Assembly: GCA_019914995.1 (NCBI GenBank)
Contig: CM034137.1
Coordinates: 6,227,155 to 6,291,154, forward strand
Source: Acanthochlamys bracteata
Taxonomy: Eukaryota; Streptophyta; Magnoliopsida; Pandanales; Velloziaceae
DNA length: 64,000 bases
Reading direction: 5' to 3'
The translations under genes were made by a program, and so were the position numbers. Under the pieces are notes generated by a model. That model was not told the origin of the DNA, made no database searches, and worked only from the letters and a program-made list of their open reading frames with translations. Below, piece after piece: positions 1 through 14,400 of the stretch. Within the stretch, counting starts at the first letter, position 1. Every line of letters starts with the position of its first letter.

Positions 1-2456
1 CTCACATCTAACACGGTGAGGAACATAACTTTGCATCATTCTCATGAGCAGATATGCATTTTATATTTTATCTTGCTTGATGATTTCCGTTTTGAACATT
101 TCAATCGTGTAGTAAATGTCTGTCTTTTGTTTCAGCAGTGAGCTATGAGCTCAAGCCTGCCCACTAAATCACTGTCTAATTTCTTTGACTGTGAAGGTTC
201 AAAATAATCCGTGAGTTTATTTCATTTATAAGCCGGTCCAACTTGCAAGTGGGTATGAAATTCAGAAGGCATCACATCTTGATTAAAGAGATAATTTAGG
301 ATGAAATGGTTCTGGTTAACCTCTTCTATAATGCAAAATAGTGTATTGGTTCTAAGCGCAGAAGTTAAATTGTTACAGCAAGAAAAAAAAAAGAACAATG
401 AAAAGCTTATAGGATAATTCTACGTATAGGAACATCAGCCTCAAATTTTGGATCGTAAACCTGTAATGTAAAACCAAACTTTAGCAAGTGATGTTTCAGT
501 AGGTATGTATGACCTACCAATCCAAAATATGGTAAATTTGTTAGTGTGTAGATGAAATAGTAGTCTCAAATATGTACCCAATTTTTAGTATAAAGGAAAC
601 CTTACGTTCATTGATCATGTACCCATCAGCATTTGGTACTCTATGTCATGGAGTCTATTGAAGTGCTTCCATGTTTTCCTAAATCCAAAATATTCATTTA
701 GTCTGCATAAATCAAGAACTAATTTAAGCTTTTCTTACATGTAGTCCTTAGCCTTAGTATAAGTCATAAGAGCAAACATAGAAGGATTTCATACCTCCAC
801 ATACTCCTGAGTAATATGCTTAATACCATTGTGTTTGAATTGACATGCCATGGTATGTCAAGTGAAATACTGTTGGTATGGTTTTAGGATCTCTGTTTGG
901 TAGTAAAGATTTTAAATTGTTTAGATAAAGCTAATGCTTTCAAGTTAGTTTGATCTGCATGCAATTTTCCACTGAATGATGAAACCTTAGCGTCTGGTTT
1001 TAATATGCTTATTGTAACCCTAAGTTTTTCAAGACCATTGGAATAGAAGATTTCAGTGGTCTTTTAATACCATATCATACCTTCCCAAACACCACTTTGG
1101 AAAGATTTTATCATGGTATTTCAGATGCCATGGGACTTTAAAGGATCTCATGGTATTTGTTGAAGGTCACAGCCTCCAAATAGGCCCTTAGAATTTGTCA
1201 AAGTCCAAACTGAAAATCCACCAAGCAAAGAGAAACTAGAGCAAGTTTCAGTTTCTTAGTTCGGTGCTGAAAGCTTCTTCGTTGAGCAGCAAGATAAGAA
1301 TGTGGGTTATTTGTTGGGTTTGGACCATTCTCACCTAATCGAATTTGATGACCAAGTTGAAGTTGGGACCACTTTGGTTTTTGGTTCTCCTCCTTCCACC
1401 TGCACACAAGTATATACTTTACAACCCTATTCTGAAATAGAGAATGTGGTGAAGTATTGATTACCATTATTGTTGGGCAGAATGTGGATTTATTGTGCTA
1501 GCAGAAGTTGGGTTCTCTAAATTATCTCTTACCTATTTAAACTGTGTCCTTTTGAATCAATTGAGAAGCCCTCCTCTTGGACTTACGGTTCTCTTCTCTT
1601 CAGCCAACATCTTTAGATTCCTTCATTTAATAATCAATTGCGCAAGTATCATTGTTGGTTTTTGCCTTCCTATTGGCTTTGAGGAGGTGGTCGTTGAAGT
1701 GGTTTGGACTCATATTTCCATAATTTAACCTTGGCTTAAAGTTCATTTGGGTAGTGAAAACTTACTTTATCTATGTGCATATTTACTTTTGTTCTTCCTT
1801 AGTTTGATAATATCTTACCATAACAAACAGCTTGTACATAGTTTATATTCTTACAGTGAATGATAAATATGAAGAATTCTTGCTTCTTTATCGCAGATTG
1901 GTAATATTCTACTTGTTGCATGCATTAATAAATAGCACTTAAAATTAGATATAAATTTGCTGAAGCTTACCATTTGAGTTCATTAGGAAATGGTAAGCAG
2001 CTAAAATTTTCCTGACTGTAAACTGATGGAGCAAAAGGTTACTTATAATTTTTTATATGAGATATAAGAGTTCTTGTGTGTGTTTTTATTTGATGAGAGT
2101 GTTATTTGTGAAGAAACTATTTTGACCTATTTTTTCTTAGAAGTATCATAATTGAGGTGTGTAAATATGGATTTATTACTTGTAAACGAAACATTTTTAA
2201 TTGTTGAACTAATGGAGTTATGAGTTGATTTTTGTGCGTGGTTCTTTCTTTGATTGGTCTTTCCTATGTTCTTGCCTTTGAGTAATGTTTGTCTATCTTT
2301 TATCTCTTTTCTATCTTGTACTGCTTCATATTCTGTCTTGCATAAGTTTCAGACTGTTTCTTGCCTTTGATGTGGTTGGGTCCAAATCTGATGGTTATGT
2401 GCAGTATTTGTTGACAATTAATTCATTTTAGCGAAGACTTTCATTGAGACTGAAAG
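1..2456. other. Upstream intron or 5' gene region of the UBP26-like gene, no exon seen
   Basis: Earlier exons of the family (Cys box, QQDSHEF segment) are not found here, so this is read as a large intron. It holds an AT-rich stretch with repeated ATACCATGGTAT-type motifs (about 829-1095). That stretch resembles another at 11030-11290 and may be a transposon relic. Open frames at 1198-1467 and 1495-1728 match nothing I recognise. Confidence 0.5.
829..1095. repeat. MITE-like relic, copy 1
   Basis: Starts near GTGTTTGAATTGACATGCCA and ends near TACCTTCCCAAACACC. It shares ordered motifs (TTTGA.TT.ACAT.CC.TGGTATGT, GGTTTTA, a CATGCAA run, then CATACCT.CCCA) with 11030-11290. Both copies contain ATACC/GGTAT palindromic motifs. 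Boundaries and superfamily are unresolved. Confidence 0.35.
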
Positions 2457-5400
2457 GTTTTATGTCGAAGGTGTTCAGTTTGTGGAAAGGACTCTGAAGC
2501 ATCTTCAAAGCTAGAAGATTTCTATGAGCTTGAGTTGAATATCAAGGGTCTTAAAAATTTAGATGAAAGTCTAGATGATTATCTTGGCGTGGAAGAGCTG
2601 CGTGGAGAAAATCAGTATTTCTGTGAATCATGTGGTAAACGTGTTGATGCTACACGTTGCATAAAGCTTTGTTCACTTCCAACTGTTCTCAACTTTCAGT
2701 TGAAACGCTACGTTTTCCATCCAAAGGTGACTTTCCTAAGTATTGCTATTTTATTGCAAATTGCATGGAGATGCTATACTTTCTCACTCATTGAATGCTG
2801 TTCTTCTATTCTAATATTTTTTATCTGCAGACAGCAACAAGGAAGAAGATTACATCAGCATTTAGTTTTCCTCAGCGTTTAAACATGGGAAGCAGATTGC
2901 CAAACTCTCCCAAATCAGATTGGGTATATGATTTATCTGCTATTTTAATCCATAAAGGCACTGCAGTTAACAGTGGGCATTATGTTGCGCATATTAAAGA
3001 TGAGAATAGTGGCCAGTGGTGGGAATTTGATGATGAGCATGTCTCCAAATTAGGTTTTCACCCTTTTGGAGTATCGGATTTGACTTTGAAAGAAAAATCA
3101 ATTAAAACAAAAAAGAATCATTCCATTGTCAATGGGTCTGCATCTCCAACACTGACCCAAGGACTTGATGATTCTGATACCGAGATGTATTCATCAACTG
3201 ATGCTTATATGTTGATGTATAATCGGGTTACCTTAAATGGTAATAACATGAAACTAGGAGTTGGTCACTACATGGAAGCAATGAACAGTTCTCTCCCCCA
3301 TCTCTTTTCTGATGAAATACAAGAGTTAAATGCTTCTTATGTGAGTGCTTGTGCTGACTACCAGCTGAAGAAGGACAGACAGATGGCATATATAGTTGAA
3401 CGGCGTGATGAAGTGAAGAGCATTCTCTCTGAAGCTCCTGTTCGCACACTTAAGGAGCCATACTTCTGGGTTTCCTTGGAATGGCTTCGGGAATGGGCTG
3501 ATAGCATTACTCCTCCGTAAGTCTTGGTTTCTTGTTTTATGATGTACTATAGTATCTAGGTTTATTAATATTTAGTGCCGACTTTCTATGTTATAGTTTC
3601 TATAAGAAATTCATCATTTGTTATAAACTAGAAATGGTTCCTTTTGACACAATTTACTAGATATAAATAGAAACTGCTGAAGGTAGGTTAATATTTGAAT
3701 GACAAGGTGCATTTATCGTCTACATGTGGAGACTGTTAAATAGCTTTGAAGAAGATTTGCAATTCAAAATTTATTCAGAATCAAAGGAGATACTGAAAAC
3801 AAAGAACAGATTTTAGATTCATTGTAAAAGCAATTTAGTAATCAGGTAACGCAACTTGCAAATGCAGATCATTAAAGTTCTAATGACATTATTAATCTTG
3901 TGACATTGAAATAGGGACTTAACAAATTTCACCTAAGCAAACCCAGATATTCAGTTCATGTCAAATAGTTGTTTATTTTACAGGATTTGGAGGGTTTTTA
4001 CTTGGCCAAACCCAAAAGTTCTTATAAATCAGAAGTAAAATACTCATATGAAGTGTGATTGCTAGCTAAATTTTTGTAGAGTGCAATTTAGGGCGTGTTT
4101 ACCAACACCCCAAACTCCACTTCTCTTAAACTCATTTTTAAAATACATACAAAAATTAAAATAAACTTTTTTAATCAATAAATTTTTTAAAAAAATCAAA
4201 TTTAAAACTTACTATAAATATATAATTAATATAAAATTTTATTTTTTATTAAATACTTTTAATTTTTAATTTTATTTTTTAAATTTACTTCCTAAAAACT
4301 CTACTTCATCTAAAAACTTCACTTCACACCACAAAGTAAACACGCCCTTAATTAAACATAAATGCATTGTACTTTTTGTTTGAGATGAATTGGCATTGCT
4401 GGGATTTGAACCTCTGACCTCCCTTTCGGGAGGGAACCCTTGCCATCGCACCTTGGCAAGTGCATTATTATTCATTAGTTTGATTTTTATATGCTCTTGC
4501 TATTGTTTTGTAAGCATGAGGATGAAGACAAAGATAATTATCTACTAGTAATTAAAACATTCATTAATTTATCATTTGTTGCTGATGTTTAAAAATGTTG
4601 GCATTGTTGAGAAGGGAAAGATAGCATGTGCCACTTTTTGGTCACTCAAGGGTAGTGAAATTACAAAATTGATGGTATGCTATCCTTGAGAATGAAATAT
4701 GTGAAAATCACATTGGCGTGTAAGGGATGAGACTATAACTATTCTATATTTTATTGTAAAGTAGTCTTTTTGTAAAAATCTTGTGATTGACATTTTATCA
4801 TTATATAAAGAAAAGATTCGGAGATGATTGACTTGAAGATGTATCGTCTATTTTTTTAACAGCTCTAAGCCTTTAAAGTACATTCACACTGTGTCAGATA
4901 GAACTTTTTGGAACAAATAAATTATTGCTATATTTTAACTTTATTTCAAGTTAAGTTTTTTTCTGGCTGTTGTGGTTAAGATTTTATCTTTGTAAACAAG
5001 AATGTTGAGATTATGATGCTTGAAGATATATCATCAATCCTAGATACATTCACGCATTTCAAATTGAAGTTTTGAAATAAACAAATTCTTTAGACTTGAA
5101 ATTATTAATTTAATGCTGTGCACTTATAGTAGAGATTAATAGAAAATGGTACTCACATATTCTTAGTATTTCATGGAATCTAGTGGTTTCCACAGTATTT
5201 TCTGGTCTTATATTCTACTTTGGATTTCTTGCAGTTGTGTTGATAACAGCACTATCCTGTGCCCACATGGAAAAGTTTCACCCTCCAAGGTTATGTCCAT
5301 GAAAATATTGTCAGAGGTAGCCTGGAGCAAGTTGCTATCTAAGGTTAGTAAACTTGAAAAAAACTTCTGATGGTTCCTTATACTTGAAATCTGCATTTTT

Positions 5401-8400
5401 CATTAACAGTTTAAATATCCTGCGAAATAGACCTTGTTATGTATCCTGCTCTACCATAGTGTGTGGGGAAGGTTTTATGTATACTGTGGAGAGGAAAGGG
5501 TATTTCTCAACCACTTTATACTGGTTTGAATTGCATACAATAAGTATAGAGATGAAGTGCCGTTAGTTGTTCTTGTAATGAATATCAGACTCGCCTATAA
5601 ATAAGAGATTTATTATGAATTGAATTAGAGTTCTAATTATAGCTTTATTTGTTAGGATCTATCAAATCTATATGATTTTACATCTTTCAAAGACACTTTT
5701 TGAGGGGTTCCTTCTTTGCATTTTATCAAAATTTTTCTCATGTCGGTGAATGGATGTGTTAGTAACTGACCTGTTACAGCCACTTAAAACTTAATGGTGT
5801 GGGTACAATAGAAAGTATGCTGATAGCACCACGCATACTGCATATATATAACTCTTAAATTGATGAAAAGATGTTTGCCTAATTGTAAGGTTCTTGGTAT
5901 GCAAGTCAGATATCAAACTAGGAGGTACTTGCACACAGAAAAATTCAATGTTATTTAGTAACATTCAGCATTTCGTTCATTAGGATTTGTCTGTCTATTT
6001 CCATGACATATTAGATATCAGTTTTGCCCTTTCAATAGTCAACTTTTGCTTAATTAGTAATATTTCTTACCTTCGAAAACCTAATATCTCTCTTCGAAAG
6101 TGAGCTACAGAAGCACAAAAGAAAGAAAACATTAAGAATTTTATTTTGACTTGGACTGTTAAACTTGAAATTTGGACTAATAGCTAAAGATCATTATGCT
6201 TGTGGCTGAAAGATCTCGTGCAAGTACAGATGCCTGTTCTTAGGAGCACTTCTTGTTAATATACCTTACCATTGTACAGGATGTTGCTTCACAAAATTTG
6301 ATATGAAGAAAGTAGTTCATCCACAGTATGTTCCAAGAATTGAACTAAAAATATTAGTTATGAAAAGAATTTCATTTACTAGTGATATGTAGCAGGTTGT
6401 AGTTTGTACTTGGCATAACTCCTGGATAGTATCTGAGGATTGTTTTTTCTTATAATGTGAGAACAATTATGTAATTACAATCTTTTTGTAAGATCTTAAA
6501 AGCAAACTTCGGTACAATTCTTTAACATAGCTTAATTCAAAACTTCAAATAAAAAAAAGGAACGGCAAAAAGATAAAAAACCAGGAAGACGAGACCCAAT
6601 CTTTGTTGATCTTTAGTTTTTAGTTGTCCTCAGCATTGGTTGCTGAGCACACCAAAATCCTGCATGGAAGCCATGGAGCAATCTATACTCATATACTATT
6701 CATAAAAAAATTGTTTTCTCGCTTAATTTTTTTTTGTCTTGTTGCTATTAATTGAATAAAAGAATGGCACACTCGAGATGTTATATTGCGAATCCCATTT
6801 ATTTTTTATGTATATTAGATGGTGAAAATATAGACCAGTTTGAAGTCTTAGAAACTTGCACTATGCCACAGGGAGGGCATTTCTGTCTTGGGAGCGGCTT
6901 ATAAGATGTGGGTAAGAGCCAAGGAGTGAGCTTTTAATAGGCTAGGGTTGAGGGCGTTTAGAAGATGGAGACATGAAATATGCCTATTAAAGGGAGGGTT
7001 GTAGTGCCATTTTGGATGTGCAACTTTTTGCACATCCAACAGCTTGGATAATTTATTTGAAATTTGAAATATCTGAGCAAGTAGTTGTATTATTTTGTGA
7101 AAGATCGTTAAGTTATGATAGCTAGTAATGTCTATGATAAGTTGAAATAGTTGTCATGAAGTAAAATCTGGTATGCCCTTGGGGTTGTGGTTCGTTATGT
7201 GATTAGTTTGATGTAGCATTGTTATAACCTAGATCTTTAGTTGTTAATCTTGCCCTATGATAGAAGTCCTTATGGTGTTGCTAAAGTGTCAAAAGGTCCT
7301 TGGGGTTTACTTTGTTAGCAAGTGCACCCTAAGGTTTGCTTATAGTGGAAAAGTGTTCTCAGGTTGTACTTTGTTATCAAATGATCTTTAGAGTTTTACT
7401 TATGGTGCAAAAGAGTCCCTGCCATTTCTTCTCTATCAAACAGTATGAATGATTGTGAAAAATTGTCATCCCAATATACTCGCATGAAGAAAATTTAGGA
7501 ATGAAGAAGGAAGATAAAAGGATATTCTTTCACCACGGTCGTTTGATTGAAAAGAACTATGAAGAACTCTTTGGCACTATAAGTAAAACCACAGGACCAT
7601 TTGGTAACAAAGTAAATTTTGGGAGCTCTTTTACACTACAAGCAAAAACCTAAGGACCTTTTTGACACTTTAGTGAAACCACATGGACTTTTGGCGTAGT
7701 TTTGCCTTTGCCTCTAAAGATTAGATGCCAACTTGTACGGTTTCTTTTTGTTTCTACACATATGGTTCATATGCACTGTTTCTGTAATGCCATTGTATAG
7801 ATGAATTATCTTTGTTTTAGCTTCCTCTATATTGTGGTTGGGATGGTATCTGTTTCAAATTTCATTTCATAATATGCTTAATTGAACTTTTAAGGATAGA
7901 CTTACCCATTTCATAATCCAACTGATTCTCCCATCTCTTGTGCTAGTATGGAGGAGGACCATCACTGACGCATGATGATTACTGCATTGACTGTATTAAG
8001 GATGATGCTAAACATTCCGTGTCTGCAAATGACTATCGAGATAGAAGAAGCTCCTTACGACAGCTTGCTGAAGCAGCACTTGCTGGGAATCATCTTGAGG
8101 GTAGATCTTACTACGTCTCAAGGGCATGGTAAGGCTTTGATTTGCCATCTAGTCAGATCATAAAATAAAGAATTTTATAGACATTATAATTTCTTTTACA
8201 GAAATTTCAATATCATATAAAATTAAGGTTGTTCTATCCTGTGCAATTTGTATGCTTGCTTGAATTGCATATGAGTCTCACTTGTAGACTTTGAATCTGA
8301 CTCTGGAGTTGGAGTGTAGTTGGTGGTCCGAGCCAGATGTGCACCACATGAAGCTGACAACTCTGCCCGTCAGCACTATGCTGTTTGTTCTGTGGTGTAT

Positions 8401-11400
8401 ATGAAATTATAAAATGAAGGTTAGATTTCAAAAAGAAAAGAAAAGGATAGCATGATAAATTGATAGAAAAAAGAAGCAAGCACACTTTGATGGCCAAAAT
8501 TGGTACTTATGAACTTTTGTCGTATGCGTATTCCTAGAGAAATTGAAGGGCTTTGAGTCCTTTTTTAAGAAATTCTATAAGTAAACAGTAGAAAGGTTTA
8601 TAGCCATGAAAACTGATTAATTAATTCGTTGATTATCTACTTAGCTTAAAGATGAAGAGGTTTTGGTCGAGTGATGAGTAACCAAATAGTTGGCTGAGGG
8701 AAGAGGTGCTTGGTCTATGTTTCAGTTTGACTCTACTTGCTAGAATGATTTTAAGAAATAAGGATGACAAATGTTGTAAAAAGAGTAACAGCATGATCAG
8801 TTAGTTAGACAAAAGCTCTCAGGCAACTAGCAAAGCAAACTAAGAAAGCCAACATCGACCTTTGCATGACTATGAACTAGCAGTATGCATATCTATAGAG
8901 AAAGTTGAAGGAGTGCAGCTGAATTTTTGTAATATGCCCTTCCTAAGAAATTCGAAAATGAATAGAAATTAAAGCTGATAACTGTTAAAGCCAATCAATG
9001 GATCACACTCATTTTCTACTCTCATTAAAAATGAATAAGCTTTGATTGAGCAGTTGGTAACCAAATGGTTGGAGAGGAGTGGGGAAGGAGCTACTTGCTG
9101 TATGTTTTAGTAGAAGAAAAGGGGATAGCCCCAACTTATATCCCTGAAAAAGAACAGCACCTTGGTGACAGCTTGTTAGAATCAAAATTGAGAATGAAAG
9201 GTGCAGATTGAGAGAGGAGTGTGAGTACGCACTGAACATTTTAGTGAAATGTGGTTGTATCTTGTGGATGAAAAGAGTAACAGCATAAATTGTTTTGATA
9301 AGATTGTGAAAGGGGACAGAGGTATTTCAAAAGTCCTGCAAGTTGTGATGCCTACTCATAGCAGTGAGCATAGAAGAACTGCTGGCATCTATTGTTTTTA
9401 TTTCTGTTTGTATCATTCTTGCTTCATTATAGTTTCTTCCAGGTGTATTATATCTGTGGTTAGCTACAAATAACCCTCTAAACGTAATAGATCATAATGT
9501 CTTTATGTTTTTACGCAACAGATTCTTTGTTTCACATCAACTCTATAGCAACTTTTGATTTCCCTTAATGTTACTAGCTATTTCATAAAGTTAGAAACTT
9601 GTGTTCTGCTTGCTTGCTGATGTTATGTAATAGTTCAATCAAAATAGCGTGCGACTACTTTTTATAATGTAAAATGTGATAGTGCATGGCCTGGTCCGTG
9701 ATTTGGCACTTTTAGCTTTTAGGAGCTTAATGTTAGTGGAACCTGAAATACTCACTTCTAGTGATTGTCTGTTTTCTGCTATTGTGGTTTTACTTGCTGT
9801 TGTTTCTATCCCGTGGTGTATGAAATCCCTTTTTGCGACTCATTTTCCAAGAGGCTTGAAAAACTGACTCATTTGTAGGTTGGTGCAGTGGTTGCGCAGG
9901 AAGGGCAGTGAATTTCCGTGTGATGCTGATATTGGACCAACAGCTTCTCTAAAGTGCCCCCACGGAGGCCTTCTGCCTGAGCTTGCTTCTGGAGCTAAAC
10001 GTGTCTTAGTCCCGGAGGAACTCTGGCTTCTTTTCTTTGAGAGTGCTAATACAGTGAGGCCTGGCGTTCTTTCCAATTCTGAAGTATTCCCTTTCGATTC
10101 TGAACCTTGTCAATTATGCAATAAAGAGTTGAAGGAAGTTGCATGCGTGGAAGATGGTCTTAGGTAGTGTTCGATGGATTTTCTTGAATGAATGACGTCC
10201 TTTTTGTTCTAGATTCTCTCTCTTAAATTGACATGGCAAGAGTGCATTGCAGAGCAGCCAAGTTTCAGCAAAGGCTGAATCATGAAAAGTTGATCCATGG
10301 AAAATGTTTTCCTCTCAATCCTACAAGCAAACATTATTTAGTTCCTTCAGTGTGGTTAGCTAATTGGAGAACTTACGTCACATCAACCGGGAAAAACATG
10401 TCCACATCTGCAGAACCCGAGTCTTTGCAAGCTGCAATTGAATCTCTCATTTGTGCCAAGGTAGATTCTTTAATGTATTTGTGTTTTATTGTTTTATGTG
10501 AGACCATTGTTAACTAGGTATATTTAGAGCTAATCAAAAGTAATTGAACCATTTCAAGAGAAAGACTGCCTTTGCAAAAATGCCAAAGGCATGAATTTAG
10601 CTGAGCATTTAGGACTTAGTTTCTCTATCGACATTCTCTGAGCATTTTAGGATGTAGTTCCTTTATCAGCATTGTATTTCTTAAACGGAAGTATGAACTT
10701 AATGGATGTAGTTATGGTCAATACTTACTTTGTTTCCAACTTGGATTCAGAAATTTACTTGAGACTTATTAGAGTAGTTATGAATATATATTGTGGCCTC
10801 TCAAGCATTTGCTAAGTATGTTCTCTACAATACATAGAAGCAAGGATGTCCATTGCATGTTTAGGTAAATACTGATCATCTTTCAGTTACAGTCAGCATA
10901 CACAGGTGGCAGTGCTGATAGTTGTTGTGAAAGGCATATGTTGGTTACCATTATGGTCAAAGTAGTATGACTTCCTTAAGCCCTGTTTGACAAGTCGGTA
11001 AAAATTGTCCAGTGCAATTTGATTCTGTTGTATTTGAGTTCACATACCGTGGTATGTAAACCTGAACAAAGTAGCTGTGGTTTTAAGATTCATTAGGTAT
11101 TTGATTGTAGTGGTTTTTATAAAAATATTGCCAGTAATTATTGTTTTTGTCCTGGCTATGCATGCAACTCGTATTTAGTGCTAGAATGATAGCAAAGAAA
11201 TAATACCCAAAACACTGTGTTCAAATACCATGGTTTTTGAGTACTTCAGTTAATTGTATGTTTTTGTTGACATACCATACCTCCCCAGCCTTTAAGGAGT
11301 GGCCACACATTGAACACAGTTTAAGTGGAAAAGTGTTGTACTTGTAAAAAAGTTACTAATTATTTTAACTAAAGAAAAAAAAAAACTTATTAGAGTGAAC

Positions 11401-14400
11401 ATAATGGACATGCGCATGTACTATCTCCCATAAATTCAGTGGAAGAAAATAAATAGTCTTTAAGATACCACTGTAACTAGCAGTCAAAATTGGAATATCA
11501 AGAAAATTTTGTTGCAGCTTCTGTTTGAAGAATGTGTTATAAAAGAATTATGAACTTAAGACTTATTTGATGTTTTCAACCAGAGTTTTATACGTTATAA
11601 GCATATAAACATAGACACCTTTATATTCTGGAAATTTATGTTTATCTATAATCAATTAAAACTGTGATTCTAAGTTTTGGTTTAGTTTCAACTATTTTCA
11701 ACTATTTCAATGAAGAACCAAAGTACTAGAAATTAGTTTGTTCTCTTAAGAAATAATTATGGTCTATCTGCTTCACATTTATTCCTTTATTTGTTTCATG
11801 CTAAACACTAGTTAGAAGGAAAACTCTGTTGCTTTGAATCACAAGCTGATAGTAGTAAATTCTTCAAATGTGAAGTAGTGTAGTGGATGCAGATCCTATT
11901 GGGAGTGGCATTGAGAAATAGTTAAAGATAAGGATGCTAGGATTATATTTTCAGTATCTATTGTTCAATACAATAATGAAGTGGGTAGGGATGCAGAAAG
12001 GGTTGTGGTTCATGAAGAATCTAAACTATCTTTTTCCCATCTTCCATTTGTTTCCATCATCTTGTACATGTTAGTATATTTTATGCGACTGCCTGCAACC
12101 GTTGTATTAGGTCTATATATATCTTTTTTCATTTCGTAATAGTAGTCCTTTGTATCTTCATCACTTAATAAAGCTTTTACATCTATCCAGCATGCAAAGT
12201 TGTTGGAAAGGCCACCTGATCTATCGTACAAGCGGGGATCCATCACTCAAAAGTTGTCAGCAGTATGTAAAGTTCAAACTTAGAATCTATGTTTTATGCG
12301 TTTACTTTAATACTATAAAATAAGAAAGTCCTTGCAAATAGTATGCAGTTGTTATTACCAACAATCGGTTTGAATCGTGTATGACAATTCAACCAATTCA
12401 CATGATAATAAAAGAATCTAGATCATATTTAAGACAAGCAAATGAGCTTGAATTGTTCCAAACTGAAATATAGAGATTAATACCACAAATTGGAGGTATA
12501 ACGTAATACAAGTCTCATAAATTGTTTGGTTGATGTTGTATGGTGGAGTTTCGTTCTTGAGTAGGACGTAGTGGTCCGCTGGTTGCTAAGATGGTACCCA
12601 AAATCTTTTGTTGGAATTCACAGAGAGACGCATGATCAAGGAATTCAAATGCCTAATTTGATGGAATGAGATCTGATGCTTGATCGTATTTGTACCATCT
12701 GTTCTAGATTTGATCTTGCTTCAACTTCTGCCAACAATTTTTGACCATTCTGTAGCCTATTCTTTAGCTTTCTAATGAGTAGCCACATACCTTCTAACTC
12801 CATCCATACTGGAATATATGACTTCCAGTAACCAGGACGTGGCCGTACTGAACCATGCTAGAAGTGCACAAAACCCAAAAGAGCTCAAAATCAAGACAGC
12901 TCAATTTTGGCCATCACGACCCTCTAAAAATCTTCCATAAAAAATGATGCCCACGTCTACTATATAAATGTCTAATTATACTCTGGCTTGGTTCTTGCTG
13001 CAAGTTTTGCAACAATATGACCATCCTGTATTCTTTAGCTTTCCAAGGAGTTGCCACATGCCTTCTCACTCCATCCATGTTGGATGATATGAACTTCCAC
13101 TAACCAGAATCTGGACCTGCCCATACTGAACCATGCTAGAAGTACACAACCCAAAAGAGCTTAAAATCAAGACAACCATTTTGGAAGACGCTCTAGAAAA
13201 TCTTCCATAAAACATGATGGTGACATCTACTATATCTAATGTCTATCTGGAGGAAGGGTTAAAATGATCGTTTGAATAGGAGGTTGGAAGAGCTGAAGTA
13301 GTTGATGTTACAAATAACTGGTTTTTGGTACGAAAGATGCTTGAAAATTTAAGTTTAAAGTTCAGCTTTAATACATTATTTTATTGTTAAGGAGGACTGA
13401 TGTAATGTTCAGCTAATTTCTTGAAGAAAAGATATGTTAGGTCTTTACATGGTATGTCTTTGATAATTAAAATCTTTTCACTTTATGCAAAAAAAGAAAA
13501 AAAAAGAAAAAAGAAAAAAAGGGAAATAAAAAAGAAAAAGTTATATTGGAACTATACTGATTTTCTGAAGCAAGATGATTTCAAACCATCTCGGAACACC
13601 GTTCCATAAGTTTCCCAAGCAAAATTTTTATGCTTTTATCCATTGTAATTTTCAGAAGAATCTTAGATACTTATTTATATTAATCGTATTTAGGTAATCC
13701 TCATTCAGATTTGGTAGCTCGGCTGTGAACTTAGCTTTGATAAATTGAGTTCACAACAATGTTAGTCTCTTCTACTTTTCTTCCCCTGAAATGCCGACCA
13801 AAATGATATAGTTTGGTTCTATTGCTTTGATGTTAACTTGATAGCTAATGTCCAAGTTGTGTAGATAGTATAGAATGTAATGGGGTCTTGGTAACTAATA
13901 AAGAGGTGGTTTGGAAAGGCTCTGTGGGATTTTGAAATACTTGAGTGATACAGCTGAGATATAATGAGAAAAGGGAGGTCATTTTGGTATTTGTGGTAGT
14001 CAATTGATTTTATTCTGTCAGCCATTAGAAGTAATTAAGGTGGAGTTTAGTTTTGAGAATCATCTAGTAGTCATATAGTTCTTCTAATAGTTTCAAGCAC
14101 AATTTGACCTTGTTCGTGCTGAAAATTTTGTCACTTTTAGACAGATGGATCAACTCTTATTCCAGAGAATGATTGGAATCTATTCTGTGAAGAGTGGAAT
14201 GTCCCTAAGAACAAAGGCATTGAAGCTGAAATAATTGTTGCTGGACAGATGCCACTCGTAGAGTCAGACAATAAGGCTTCAGCTACTGTAGCATGTGATC
14301 TGGAGAATACCGTCAAACCTATCATTAGAACTCATCCTGAGGTAAAGCTTCCTGGTGCTGCTTGGTTATCATTTCTTCTCCAAAGACCATGAAAATTTTT

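Noticed and set aside
1198..1467. 89-codon minus frame in the first intron
   Set aside because: No recognisable domain, no splice or promoter context, and it lies inside a host-gene intron rich in repeat relics.
4380..4470. Possible tRNA gene on the minus strand
   Set aside because: Only the B box and a short hairpin fit; anticodon arm and acceptor stem cannot be formed, so a SINE-type head is preferred.
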